Assembly (NCBI RefSeq): GCF_034931005.1
Contig: NZ_JAYGIN010000025.1
Coordinates: 1 to 64,000, forward strand
Direction: 5' to 3'
Source of the DNA: Arcicella sp034931005
Lineage (GTDB): Bacteria > Bacteroidota > Bacteroidia > Cytophagales > Spirosomataceae
DNA length: 64,000 nt
The position numbers and the translations under genes are program-made. The notes under the pieces are model-generated. The model ran no database searches, was not told the DNA's origin, and saw only the letters and a program-made list of their open reading frames with translations. Shown here piece by piece: positions 24,790 through 33,350 of this stretch; positions within the stretch are counted from its first letter, which is position 1, and every line of letters starts with the position of its first letter.

Positions 24790-26190
24790 TTATGATATGG
24801 TTACTTCTTCTTGATGAGCTGGAATATAAACACTTGAATAGCCTTCTTTTAAAAGTTTTTCTTTGAAAATAGTCTGAACATCAAGCTCACCGTGTACCAA
24901 AAATATTTTCTTTACTTTTGGTTTATCCTGACAAGCCAAATATTGTATTATTTCTTGATAATCAGCGTGGGCAGAAAATGAATCCATCACAATAACTTCG
25001 GCTCTCACATCAAATTCTTTTCCGAAGATATTTACCTTTTTTGCCCCTACTTTTAATTGCCCTCCCAAGCTATCAGGCGATGTATATCCTACTAAAAGCA
25101 CTGCACAGCGAATATCTTCAATATGGTTGGCAATATGATGTTTGATACGCCCTGCTTCTGCCATTCCCGACGATGAAATGATGATACAAGGCTCGTTTAA
25201 TTCATTCAATTTTTTAGAATCTTCAGTCGAAGAAATATAGAATAAATTAGGGAATCCAAAAGCATCGCCATCACCTTTTTTCAAATATGCCAATACTTCA
25301 GGATTAAAACATTCTGGGTGATTTTTCATAATTTGTGTAGCATTTACCGACAGTGGCGAATCTACAAAAACTTTGATTGTAGGTAATTTACCTTCGTTTT
25401 CCAATTGGTCGAGAGCATAAACTAATTCTTGTGTACGGTCAATAGAAAAAGCAGGAATCAATAATTTTCCTTTTTGTTCAACGCATACTTTCTGAACAAT
25501 TGCTCTCAAATGGGCTTTTACATCGGTTTCTGTTTCGTGCAATCTTGCTCCATAAGTTGACTCACAAATAATATAATCTGCCTGTGGGAAAGCCTCTGGA
25601 GAATTTAATATTTTATCATTTGGACGACCAATATCTCCAGAGAAAAAGAGTTTAATATCTTTGTCATTTTCTTTAATAGTCAATGAAACTGCCGCCGAAC
25701 CCAAGATATGTCCTGTATCGGTAAAATAACAACTCACTTCTTCATTAAGCCAAAATTCTTCTCTAAAATTAACCGCAACCATCTGACTAAGTGTTTGTTC
25801 TACATCTTCTTGTGAATATAAATTTTCTAAGAGCGTTTCTCCCCGTTTCACACGACGTTTATTAATTCTTTCCAAATCAGTTTCTTGAATTCTGGCAGAA
25901 TCACCTAAAAGAATTGAACATAAATCTTTAGTAGCCGAAGTACAGAAAATTTTACCTGTATATCCTTTTTTAATTAATCTTGGCAACAAACCTGTATGGT
26001 CAATATGAGCGTGAGAAAGAATAACATAGTTTAATTCGGTTGGGTCAAAAGCAAAATTTTGATTTAACTCTTGCGTGTTTAGTCCTTGAAACAAACCACA
26101 ATCCAACAATATTTTTGTGCCTTTCTCTGTAATTATTAAATGCTTAGAGCCTGTAACTCGTTGAGCTGCCCCGTGAAATTGAATTTTCAT
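24790..26190 (-). CDS. Beta-CASP metallo-beta-lactamase-fold ribonuclease
   Basis: A 466-residue zinc nuclease of the CPSF/RNase J-like group. The MBL motif HAHIDH is at 60-65, the next His in DTGHILGSA, the Asp in FFSGDIGRP, the beta-CASP insertion at about 215-335 (PAFSIDRTQELVYALDQL, DSPLSVNATQIM) and the RNA-specificity tail SSSGMAEAGRIKHH and SFSAHADYQEII. It would cleave RNA in the cytoplasm, with the beta-CASP domain capping the active site. It is shorter than RNase J, lacking that family's C-terminal domain, and closer to bacterial CPSF-like proteins. Divergent from the acyl-CoA dehydrogenase gene. Confidence 0.9.
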   Translation of the reverse strand: MKIQFHGAAQRVTGSKHLIITEKGTKILLDCGLFQGLNTQELNQNFAFDPTELNYVILSHAHIDHTGLLPRLIKKGYTGKIFCTSATKDLCSILLGDSARIQETDLERINKRRVKRGETLLENLYSQEDVEQTLSQMVAVNFREEFWLNEEVSCYFTDTGHILGSAAVSLTIKENDKDIKLFFSGDIGRPNDKILNSPEAFPQADYIICESTYGARLHETETDVKAHLRAIVQKVCVEQKGKLLIPAFSIDRTQELVYALDQLENEGKLPTIKVFVDSPLSVNATQIMKNHPECFNPEVLAYLKKGDGDAFGFPNLFYISSTEDSKKLNELNEPCIIISSSGMAEAGRIKHHIANHIEDIRCAVLLVGYTSPDSLGGQLKVGAKKVNIFGKEFDVRAEVIVMDSFSAHADYQEIIQYLACQDKPKVKKIFLVHGELDVQTIFKEKLLKEGYSSVYIPAHQEEVTIS

Positions 26191-26214
26191 GTTATTGTTT
26201 AAGTAAAAGTAAGA

Positions 26215-26250
26215 CAGACTTCAGCCTGTTTGAAATAAGACAGACTGAAA
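26215..26250. repeat. Degenerate copies of the cagactnnagtctg palindrome
   Basis: cagacttcagcctg (26215-26228) and cagactgaa (from 26241) match the unit repeated at 29614-29751 with one or more changes. They lie in the divergent gap before the acyl-CoA dehydrogenase gene. Confidence 0.5.
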
Positions 26251-26317
26251 TATTCATTGCAATATAACAATTATTTAAAAAAATTATACAAATTTGTTAT
26301 GCAAGCATACTATTTTG

Positions 26318-26325
26318 TATATTTG
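26318..26325 (+). promoter_or_regulatory. TAnnTTTG promoter with TTTG -33 element
   Basis: TATATTTG with TTTG at 26293-26296, spacing 21 bp, agrees with the Bacteroidota promoter consensus at both elements. It drives the acyl-CoA dehydrogenase gene with a leader of about 100 nt. Confidence 0.6.
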
Positions 26326-26432
26326 AAAACTTTTTATTTAAGGTGAAGGGTACACGGTAAACGGATTTTGGAAAAATGATCATACCAATTAATTTGTTTG
26401 CCATTCACCACTTACCATTAACTGATTTTACG

Positions 26433-27587
26433 ATGGCATTAGAAGGATTAAACCTTGATTTAACAGAAGAACATTTGGCTGTTCAGCAAGCAGCAAGAGA
26501 TTTTGCCCAGACAGAATTATTACCTGGAGTAATTGAACGTGATGACAAAGAATATTTTCCTGAAGAATTAGTCCGTAAGATGGGAGAATTAGGTTTTTTA
26601 GGCATGATGGTTTCGCCAGAATACGGTGGTGGTGGTATGGATACCGTTTCGTATGTTTTGGCGATGGAAGAACTTTCAAAAATTGACGCATCGGCATCGG
26701 TAATGGTTTCGGTCAATAATTCTTTGGTTTGTTATGGCTTAGAAGCATTTGGTACAGAAGCACAAAAACAAAAATATCTTGTGCCTTTGGCAAAAGGAGA
26801 AATTATAGGAGCTTTTGCTTTGTCTGAACCAGAAGCAGGTTCTGACGCAACTTCGCAACATACCATTGCAGAAGATATGGGCGATTATTACCTATTGAAT
26901 GGAACAAAAAACTGGATTACCAACGGCGGACGTGCGAGTGTTTATTTAGTGATGGCTCAAACTCATCCCGAATTGGGACATAAAGGGATTAATTGTCTCA
27001 TAGTAGAAAAAGGAATGGAAGGTTTTCAAATTGGGAAAAAAGAACAAAAATTAGGTATTCGTGGGTCGGATACACACTCTTTAATGTTTACCGATGTGAA
27101 AGTTCCGAAAGAAAACAGAATTGGAGCAGATGGCTTTGGATTTAAGTTTGCCATGTCAACGCTCAATGGTGGGCGTATTGGAATTGCTTCGCAAGCTTTA
27201 GGCATTGCTTCGGGTGCTTACGAATTAGCGGTCAAATATTCAAAGGAAAGAAAATCATTCGGAAAACCAATTTGCGAGCATCAAGCAATTCAATTCAAAT
27301 TATCGGACATGGCAACCAATATCGAAGCCGCACGTTTATTATGTTTCAAGGCTGCTTTGGACAAAGATAATCACAGAGATTATGTAAAATCGGCAGCGAT
27401 GGCAAAATTATTTTGTTCGCAAGTGGCAATGGATACAACCATTGAAGCCGTCCAAGTGCATGGTGGATATGGTTTTGTCAAAGAATTTCATGTAGAACGG
27501 CTCATGCGAGATGCTAAAATCACCCAGATTTACGAAGGGACTTCAGAAATACAAAAAATGGTAATAGCTCGGGAAATTCTCAAATAA
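26433..27587 (+). CDS. Acyl-CoA dehydrogenase
   Basis: A flavoenzyme of fatty-acid beta-oxidation (alpha,beta-dehydrogenation of acyl-CoA). The 384-residue size is standard. Landmarks are FALSEPEAGSDATSQ (FAD/substrate loop), YLLNGTKNWITNGG, ERKSFGKPICEHQAIQ and the C-terminal ITQIYEGTSEIQ, whose Glu is the catalytic base in short-chain enzymes. The frame stays open to an ATG at 26376, but the ATG at 26433 starts the family N-terminus (MALEGLNLDLTEEHLAVQ). It is a paralogue of the enzyme at 30682-31821. The rho-independent terminator follows immediately. Confidence 0.95.
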   Translation: MALEGLNLDLTEEHLAVQQAARDFAQTELLPGVIERDDKEYFPEELVRKMGELGFLGMMVSPEYGGGGMDTVSYVLAMEELSKIDASASVMVSVNNSLVCYGLEAFGTEAQKQKYLVPLAKGEIIGAFALSEPEAGSDATSQHTIAEDMGDYYLLNGTKNWITNGGRASVYLVMAQTHPELGHKGINCLIVEKGMEGFQIGKKEQKLGIRGSDTHSLMFTDVKVPKENRIGADGFGFKFAMSTLNGGRIGIASQALGIASGAYELAVKYSKERKSFGKPICEHQAIQFKLSDMATNIEAARLLCFKAALDKDNHRDYVKSAAMAKLFCSQVAMDTTIEAVQVHGGYGFVKEFHVERLMRDAKITQIYEGTSEIQKMVIAREILK

Positions 27588-27592
27588 TTCAA

Positions 27593-27629
27593 AAAAAGGC
27601 GGAAAACTCAATAAATTTTCCGCCTTTTT
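27593..27629 (+). terminator. Rho-independent terminator
   Basis: aaaaaggcggaaaa (27593-27606) pairs exactly with ttttccgccttttt (27616-27629), just past the acyl-CoA dehydrogenase stop. Confidence 0.9.
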
Positions 27630-27870
27630 CATTTCTAAACCACTCAATCACAATATTTTCATTTCGTTTTGTTTTCAACGTTTAACAAAATACTTCTATA
27701 TTTTCTCAGTTTTCCTTTAAAACTACAAATAATCATTTTCCTAAATGCCCCCTTTCATTTTCTCCATTCTTAGGATATTACAATAAAATAATATTCAAAA
27801 GTCAAGGTATCCATTCAATAAGTATTTTACACTTTTTTTAATTATATTTTGGAATTTTACATGGATTTAT
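27630..27870. other. AT-rich gap without a gene
   Basis: Between the terminator and the AraC promoter I see no ORF, repeat or RNA-like structure. It may hold upstream regulatory sites for the AraC-type gene. Confidence 0.5.
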
Positions 27871-27878
27871 TAGTTTTG
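27871..27878 (+). promoter_or_regulatory. TAnnTTTG promoter with TTTG -33 element
   Basis: TAGTTTTG with TTTG at 27848-27851, spacing 19 bp, 50 nt before the ATG at 27929. Confidence 0.6.
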
Positions 27879-27928
27879 TCCAAAATTAAACATAGTATAA
27901 CTGAATATAATTAAAAAAAGCCGCAAAG

Positions 27929-28855
27929 ATGGAAGATTATAATAAGATAATTGAGTCGCTCGGTGTGAAGTTTATAAAGTCACGCAACATTAGAATATTA
28001 CAACCTATCCGTATCAAAAACTTCTACGATGTTGAAAACACACTCTTGATTTTGTACAATGGTGAGGTTTCATTCGGAGAAGAAGCAGTTCATGCAGAGG
28101 TTGGTGATATGCTTTTTATTCCTGGCGGCAAAATGCTTTCTGTTACTTACGGAAATGCAGATAGACCAAAAGCTATTTCAAACGAAGAGTTTATGACTCA
28201 TCGTGAACTATATTTTGAACCCAACGTTGAACCTGCCAGAATTGGTCAAATCGAAAACTCTTTCGGTATGGTTGCTTTTGAAGCAAAGGTTTTTGACTCG
28301 GTGAATTTCTTCACTTCTCTTGATATTCCTCCATTCTTAATCAAGAAAGATGATAAGTTAGCATTTATGTTAGCTGAAATCTTGAAAGAAGATATGACGG
28401 ATGATTTAGGGAAAGGACGTGTTATTAAGATTAAAACCGAAGAAATCGTTATCGAGATTATTCGTTACATCATTAAAAACCGTTTATTCGTTGAGCAATT
28501 AGCTACCAATAGTACGTATTTCAAAGACCCAAGATTAATTGATATTTTTGCTTATATCAAAGATAATATCGGCGGAGATTTGTCAAACAAGGTTTTGGCT
28601 AACGTTGCTAACGTTTCTGAAGATTACGTTGGACAGTATTTCAAAATGTTGACAGGTATCAATCCACAAGATTATATCGAATATCAAAGAATGGAAGCTG
28701 CCGTTGGTTTATTGAGAACTTCTAAAAAATCTATTCGTGCCATCGGTGCTGATGTAGGTTATAAAGATACTGCTTACTTCTGTCGTCGTTTCAAAATGAT
28801 GTTTGGTATTCCAGCAGGAAAAATGCGTAGAAGAGAATCATTGATGAATTTGTAG
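27929..28855 (+). CDS. AraC-family transcriptional regulator
   Basis: A 308-residue DNA-binding protein. The N-terminal ~110 residues look like a cupin sensor (GEVSFGEEAVHAEVGDMLFIPGG). The C-terminal ~100 residues carry the two AraC helix-turn-helix motifs: LSNKVLANVANVSEDYVGQY, then SIRAIGADVGYKDTAYFCRR with the signature FKMMFGIPAGKMRR. Highly similar short-spaced regulators are conserved across Bacteroidota, but I cannot name a target. It has its own promoter and terminator, so it is monocistronic; the next gene, hisH, is not obviously linked to it. Confidence 0.92.
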   Translation: MEDYNKIIESLGVKFIKSRNIRILQPIRIKNFYDVENTLLILYNGEVSFGEEAVHAEVGDMLFIPGGKMLSVTYGNADRPKAISNEEFMTHRELYFEPNVEPARIGQIENSFGMVAFEAKVFDSVNFFTSLDIPPFLIKKDDKLAFMLAEILKEDMTDDLGKGRVIKIKTEEIVIEIIRYIIKNRLFVEQLATNSTYFKDPRLIDIFAYIKDNIGGDLSNKVLANVANVSEDYVGQYFKMLTGINPQDYIEYQRMEAAVGLLRTSKKSIRAIGADVGYKDTAYFCRRFKMMFGIPAGKMRRRESLMNL

Positions 28856-28942
28856 AAGTAAGGTTTTAGGAATTAGGTTTTAGGGGTAAGAGCCATCAAT
28901 AAACATTTTGCATCCCTTAAATACTAATTAAAATAAAAGTCA

Positions 28943-28974
28943 AAAAGCCCGATTCATCCTTGAGTTGGGCTTTT
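28943..28974 (+). terminator. Rho-independent terminator
   Basis: aaaagcccgattca pairs with tgagttgggctttt (two G-T pairs) around tcct, followed by a short T-run. Confidence 0.7.
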
Positions 28975-29029
28975 GGATTTAATAATCTTGACTATTCCCT
29001 AATACCCAACCACTAATACCTAAAAATAA

Positions 29030-29614
29030 ATGAAAACAGTAATTATAAAATATAATGCAGGCAATGTGCAGTCGGTGATGTACGCTTTGGATAGAATTGG
29101 CGTAAATTATCTTTGGACAGACGACGAAACAGAAATTCGTTCTGCCGACCGAGTGATTTTCCCAGGCGTAGGTGAGGCAAGTACCGCTATGAGTTATTTA
29201 CGTGAAAAAGGTTTGGACAAAGTGATTCCTTCGCTTACACAACCTGTATTGGGTACGTGCGTAGGAATGCAGTTGATGTGCCGTCATTCGGAAGAAAACG
29301 ACACGACCTGCATGGGCATTTTTGAGATTGACGTAAAACGCTTTCAATCAAGTGAATACAAAGTGCCACACGTGGGTTGGAACAATATTTACAATTTCAA
29401 AAATGGCTTGACTGAAGGCTTGAATGAAAACAGTTTTATGTATTTTGTTCATAGTTATTACGCAGAATTAAGTCCATATACGGTAGCTACTTGCGACTAC
29501 GTTCAACCGTTTTCGGCAATGTTACAGAAAGATAACTTCTACGCAGCCCAATTCCATACAGAAATCAGTGGAAAAGAAGGACAACGTATTATTGAGAATT
29601 TTTTGAAGGTTTAA
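29030..29614 (+). CDS. hisH: Imidazole glycerol phosphate synthase, glutaminase subunit
   Basis: A class-I glutamine amidotransferase that supplies ammonia to HisF in histidine synthesis. The 194-residue length is typical. The catalytic Cys77 sits in GTCVGMQ, and His176 and Glu178 in QFHTEIS, where most family members have HPE. VIFPGVGEAS forms the oxyanion strand. No other his gene is in the window, so hisH is detached from a histidine operon, or it belongs to a HisH-like pair used elsewhere. It is preceded by the AraC gene and its terminator. Its stop codon (29612-29614) touches the first base of a repeat array. Confidence 0.9.
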   Translation: MKTVIIKYNAGNVQSVMYALDRIGVNYLWTDDETEIRSADRVIFPGVGEASTAMSYLREKGLDKVIPSLTQPVLGTCVGMQLMCRHSEENDTTCMGIFEIDVKRFQSSEYKVPHVGWNNIYNFKNGLTEGLNENSFMYFVHSYYAELSPYTVATCDYVQPFSAMLQKDNFYAAQFHTEISGKEGQRIIENFLKV

Positions 29615-29751
29615 AGTAACACAGACTTTAGTCTGTAATTTAGAAGTACAGACTAAAGTCTGCGTTACTTGATTACAGACTGAAGTCTGTGTTACTTGAT
29701 TACAGACTGAAGTCTGCGTTACTTGATTACAGACTAAAGTCTGTGTTACTT
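29614..29751. repeat. Array of five cagactnnagtctg palindromes flanked by 26-bp inverted ends
   Basis: Five copies of the 14-bp palindrome, three of them in direct 27-bp units ending gttacttgatta. The outer 26 bases at each end (29614-29639 and 29726-29751) are exact reverse complements. The right end contains the stop codon of the leftward enoyl-CoA hydratase gene. Degenerate copies lie at 26215-26250. Confidence 0.9.
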
Positions 29752-30507
29752 CTCTCCCAAAGTCCGCTTCGTAAACTCACTCAAAACCAAACGTCCGCTT
29801 ATTTCTGCTCTTTCAGTTAGTAGCTCGTCCCAATGTTCGGTGTTTTTCCAAAGAATTTTCTTTAACTCTTTTAATGCTTCTGGATTGTAGGTTGTGAGTC
29901 GATTTGCCAAATTTTCTACGGCTTCGTCCATCGACTTGATGTCTTCAAAAACTTCCATAAAAAGCCCATTTTCCTTTGCCCATTCTGCCGAAAAAAAATC
30001 ATTTGGATTAAATGTCAGTTTTGAAAATGCCGAAAGTCCGATTTTTCGCTCGACGGCAGGTTCTATCACGGCTGGTATAATTCCAATATTTAGCTCGCTC
30101 AATTTTATAGAAGCAAATTGCGTTGCGAAACAATAATCAGTCGCCGCTGCCAAGCCAACACCACCGCCAACGGATTTTCCTTGCACTCTTCCGATGATAA
30201 TTTTAGGTGACTTTCTACACGCATTGATAACTTTTGCGAAGCCATTAAAAAATATTTTCCCTGATTTTTCATCTTCGATTTGCAATAATTGGTTAAAATC
30301 TGCCCCCGAACAAAAAGTACGCTCTCCTCCACTTTGCAAAATAATCGCTTGGACATTTTCATCTTCCCCCAAATTTTCAATGGTCATTGCTAATTCTTGC
30401 AATAAATCTATCGGCATAGAATTACTTGGAAGATTGCTAAAAATGATTCTCAACACTCCTTTTTGTTCATTTTCTACCACAATAGAACTTGATAAATTGT
30501 CTTGCAT
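29746..30507 (-). CDS. Enoyl-CoA hydratase/isomerase family protein
   Basis: A 253-residue crotonase-fold protein. The CoA-binding and oxyanion loops are visible in RTFCSGADFNQLLQ and GRVQGKSVGGGVGLAAATDYCFAT, followed by KLSELNIGIIPAVIEP. The Glu pair expected for classic hydratases is not clearly conserved, so an isomerase or another crotonase reaction is possible. Two acyl-CoA dehydrogenase genes lie nearby (26433 and 30682), suggesting fatty-acid or branched-chain acyl-CoA catabolism, although the three genes are not one operon. The TAA stop lies inside the repeat array. Confidence 0.88.
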   Translation of the reverse strand: MQDNLSSSIVVENEQKGVLRIIFSNLPSNSMPIDLLQELAMTIENLGEDENVQAIILQSGGERTFCSGADFNQLLQIEDEKSGKIFFNGFAKVINACRKSPKIIIGRVQGKSVGGGVGLAAATDYCFATQFASIKLSELNIGIIPAVIEPAVERKIGLSAFSKLTFNPNDFFSAEWAKENGLFMEVFEDIKSMDEAVENLANRLTTYNPEALKELKKILWKNTEHWDELLTERAEISGRLVLSEFTKRTLGEK

Positions 30508-30681
30508 AATAAAAATATTTTAAGAAATTACATTACAATATTAAGAAATGAGGCATTAAAATTGGTTAAAACTATATAATTAATCGCAAGGTTGATAAAA
30601 ATTAGCTTATGACAATTTAGGACTTTTTTAATATTTCAATCATCAACAATATTCAAAAACAATCTCAATCAACAATTTAAA

Positions 30682-31821
30682 ATGTATAAATCAGAACAAT
30701 TAACCTTAGTACGTGAATCTGCCCGAGATTTTGCTGAACGCTTTATTCGTCCACATATTATGGAATGGGACGAAGCCCAAATTTTTCCCATAGAATTAAT
30801 GCACCAATTAGGTGAACATGGCTTTTTGGGTGTTTTAGTTCCTGAAGAGTACGGAGGAGCAGGTTTAGGCTATCAAGAATATGTATCGGTTATTGATGAA
30901 ATTGCTCAGGTTTGTGGCTCAATCGGCTTGTCGGTAGCGGCTCATAATTCTTTGTGTACCAACCATATTTTACAGTTCGGTTCGGAAGAACAAAAACAAA
31001 AATACTTGCCCAAACTCGCCACAGGACAAGCGATTGGAGCATGGGCTTTGACCGAAGCTAACACTGGCTCTGATTCGGCACGTATGATGTGCGTAGCTCG
31101 TAGAGAAGGCGATGAATACGTTTTGAATGGCTCAAAATGTTGGATTACACACGGAAAGTCTGGCGATGTGGTTGTTGTGATGACTCGCACGGGGGAAATT
31201 GGAGCAAAAAATAATTCGACCGCTTTTATTGTAGAACGTAGTAATGTTGGCTTAAAATACGGTAAAAAAGAGAATAAATTGGGCATGAGAGCTTCTGAAA
31301 CTGCCGAGGTAATTTTGGAAGACTGCCGAGTACCGATTTCTGCTCGTTTAGGAGAAGAAGGCGACGGTTTTAAACAAGCCATGAAGATTTTGGACGGCGG
31401 ACGGATTTCTATTGCGGCATTGTCCTTGGGAATTGCTAAAGGTGCTATGTCGGCGGCGGCAAAATATGCTCAAGAACGCCAACAATTTGGACAACCGATT
31501 GCCAATTTTCAAGGAATTAGCTTCAAATTAGCCGAAATGGCAACAAAAGTACACGCCGCAGAATTAATGACTCGTGAGGCAGCGGCTTTGAAAATGGAAG
31601 GCACAAGCATGACAAAAGAAGCAGCGATGGCAAAGTTTTATGCTTCGGAAATTTGCGTTGAAGTGTCAACCGATGCCGTTCAGATTTTTGGTGGTTACGG
31701 CTACACAAAGGATTTTCCAGTAGAAAAATTCTATCGTGATTCTAAACTTTGTACCATTGGCGAAGGTACTTCTGAAATCCAGAAAATTGTGATTGCGAGA
31801 GAGGTTTTGAAGGAATATTGA
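30682..31821 (+). CDS. Acyl-CoA dehydrogenase
   Basis: A 379-residue flavoenzyme, paralogous to the one at 26433. It has the ALTEANTGSDSARM loop, YVLNGSKCWITHGKSGD, the RQQFGQPIANFQGI block, AVQIFGGYGYTKDFPVEKFYRD, and the C-terminal GEGTSEIQ with the catalytic Glu. It begins MYKSEQLTLVRESARDFAER without extension. It is divergent from the enoyl-CoA hydratase gene (174-bp gap), and no exact TAnnTTTG element is visible there. The gene ends at a long inverted repeat shared with the convergent histidine kinase gene. Confidence 0.95.
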   Translation: MYKSEQLTLVRESARDFAERFIRPHIMEWDEAQIFPIELMHQLGEHGFLGVLVPEEYGGAGLGYQEYVSVIDEIAQVCGSIGLSVAAHNSLCTNHILQFGSEEQKQKYLPKLATGQAIGAWALTEANTGSDSARMMCVARREGDEYVLNGSKCWITHGKSGDVVVVMTRTGEIGAKNNSTAFIVERSNVGLKYGKKENKLGMRASETAEVILEDCRVPISARLGEEGDGFKQAMKILDGGRISIAALSLGIAKGAMSAAAKYAQERQQFGQPIANFQGISFKLAEMATKVHAAELMTREAAALKMEGTSMTKEAAMAKFYASEICVEVSTDAVQIFGGYGYTKDFPVEKFYRDSKLCTIGEGTSEIQKIVIAREVLKEY

Positions 31822-31833
31822 TTCTTGTATTAT

Positions 31834-31930
31834 GAAAATGGAACACGGATTAAACGGATTAGACACGGATTGAAATAATAGATAAAATTTAAAATCCGTG
31901 TCTAATCTGTTCAATCCGTGTTCCATTTTC
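31834..31930. repeat. 38-bp inverted repeat between convergent genes, cacggattnaac family
   Basis: Arms at 31834-31871 and 31893-31930 match in 36 of 38 positions. The right arm supplies the first two bases of the complement of the kinase stop codon (31929-31931). Internal words cacggattaaacggatt are shared with 187-275 and 47603-47720. Confidence 0.9.
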
Positions 31931-33209
31931 ACGCCACGACAGGCACAACCAATTTAAACTCACTACCCTCTCCTATTTTGCTCTTGAGTTCAATTTTTCC
32001 TTTGTGTCCTTCTACCATTTCTTTTACGTAATATAAACCCAAACCAAAGCCTTTCACATCGTGTACGTCGCCCGTATGCACACGGAAAAATTTATTAAAA
32101 ACTTGTTTTTGGTCACGGTCGGCAATACCAATTCCATTATCTTTTATACTGACAATCAAATCATTACCCATATTTTCGGTAGTAATTCGAATTACTGGTG
32201 TTCGTTCACAATATTTCATTCCATTATCAATCAAATTATGAATGATATTGGTAAAATGAAGACGGTCAGCTTTTATCAGTGCATTTTTTGCTCCTAAATT
32301 CACAATCAATTCTCCATTTTTTTCTTTAAATAGTGGTTCGCAACTTATCGTTAAATCTTCTAAAAGTTCGTGAACATCTACTTCTTCAAGGTTGAGTTTA
32401 TCTATTTTTTGAGCAATGTTGGCGGTCTGCAAAACGGTATCTACATTCTTTTTGAGGCGAGCAGCTTCTTTCCTGATAATGGCGGCATAACTTAATAACC
32501 TTTCGGGCGTATTTACAATTTCGGGTTTCATTAATACTTCACTCGAAATAGAAATCGTAGAAATGGGCGTTTTGAACTCGTGCGTCATATTGTTGATAAA
32601 GTCGTTCTGAATTTCAGAAAGACGTTTTTGCTTGAAAATCAGCATCAATGAATACACAAAAAATGCCATCACTACCAAAAGAATCGCCGATGAAACGAAC
32701 CAGTTATTCAAATCACCCAACAAAAAGCGTTTTTTATCAGGAAAATGAACCCCAAAATAATAATTGTGAATATCCAAGGCTGGGAAATGGTAATTGGCAG
32801 TTGAATCGGAACGGTCGCAGTTTTCAGAAAAACAAACAAAAGAAGCATATCTAATTCTATCTTTCGAACAGTCGTAAATTCCATATTCAAAATTCAAGCG
32901 AATATCAGCCTGAGCAAATTCTTGCTTAATAAATTCCTCCAAAATCAAATTATTGATGGTATCGTTTACCTGAACTGTGTAATAATTGGACGTAACTCGT
33001 TCGACAGGTTTCAACAATTGACTATTGGGGTTTTTATTAAATTCCAACAATCTTTTACTCACCACCCGCAAAGCAGTGGTAACTCGTTGGTCAAAATCAC
33101 GGTCTTCGAGGTTATAAGCCTGTTTAAACCAAAAATATTGAACCACCACAACGCTCCCCAATAATAAAACCGACAAGGCTACGAATATTCTAAGTGTTTT
33201 TGCATTCAT
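31929..33209 (-). CDS. Membrane sensor histidine kinase (orphan)
   Basis: A 426-residue kinase with two membrane helices (about 7-27 and 170-192) around a ~140-residue periplasmic sensor containing four Cys (DCSKD, VCFSENCD). The phosphoacceptor His210 lies in NMTHEFKTPIST. The ATPase domain shows the N box LIDNGMKYC, G1 DNGIGI and G2 GFGLGLYYV. Family knowledge says it phosphorylates a response regulator, but none is adjacent, so its partner is elsewhere. An exact TAnnTTTG element is 20 nt upstream (33230-33237). The stop codon overlaps an inverted repeat. Confidence 0.92.
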   Translation of the reverse strand: MNAKTLRIFVALSVLLLGSVVVVQYFWFKQAYNLEDRDFDQRVTTALRVVSKRLLEFNKNPNSQLLKPVERVTSNYYTVQVNDTINNLILEEFIKQEFAQADIRLNFEYGIYDCSKDRIRYASFVCFSENCDRSDSTANYHFPALDIHNYYFGVHFPDKKRFLLGDLNNWFVSSAILLVVMAFFVYSLMLIFKQKRLSEIQNDFINNMTHEFKTPISTISISSEVLMKPEIVNTPERLLSYAAIIRKEAARLKKNVDTVLQTANIAQKIDKLNLEEVDVHELLEDLTISCEPLFKEKNGELIVNLGAKNALIKADRLHFTNIIHNLIDNGMKYCERTPVIRITTENMGNDLIVSIKDNGIGIADRDQKQVFNKFFRVHTGDVHDVKGFGLGLYYVKEMVEGHKGKIELKSKIGEGSEFKLVVPVVA

Positions 33210-33229
33210 TGAATTAATGTGTATTTCTA

Positions 33230-33237
33230 CAAAATTA
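33230..33237 (-). promoter_or_regulatory. TAnnTTTG promoter element for the histidine kinase
   Basis: The minus strand reads TAATTTTG, exact consensus, 20 nt before the ATG at 33209. Confidence 0.55.
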
Positions 33238-33350
33238 ACTGATTATGAGCTTCATATATTATGTAATATTTTCTTTAGCTATTCTTTTATCTTAATTTGG
33301 AATAGTTTTTGAAATATTCCTGCTTGTAAAACCCATAATATCAACCTAAT

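Noticed and set aside
26341..26425. Similar words (ggtgaagggtacacggtaaacgg and ccattcaccacttaccattaac) as an inverted repeat before the acyl-CoA dehydrogenase
   Set aside because: The alignment is too poor for a stable stem and could be low-complexity similarity.
29614..29751. Repeat array at hisH as a CRISPR array
   Set aside because: The spacing sequence between units is itself repeated and there are no cas genes; it is a palindromic tandem array.
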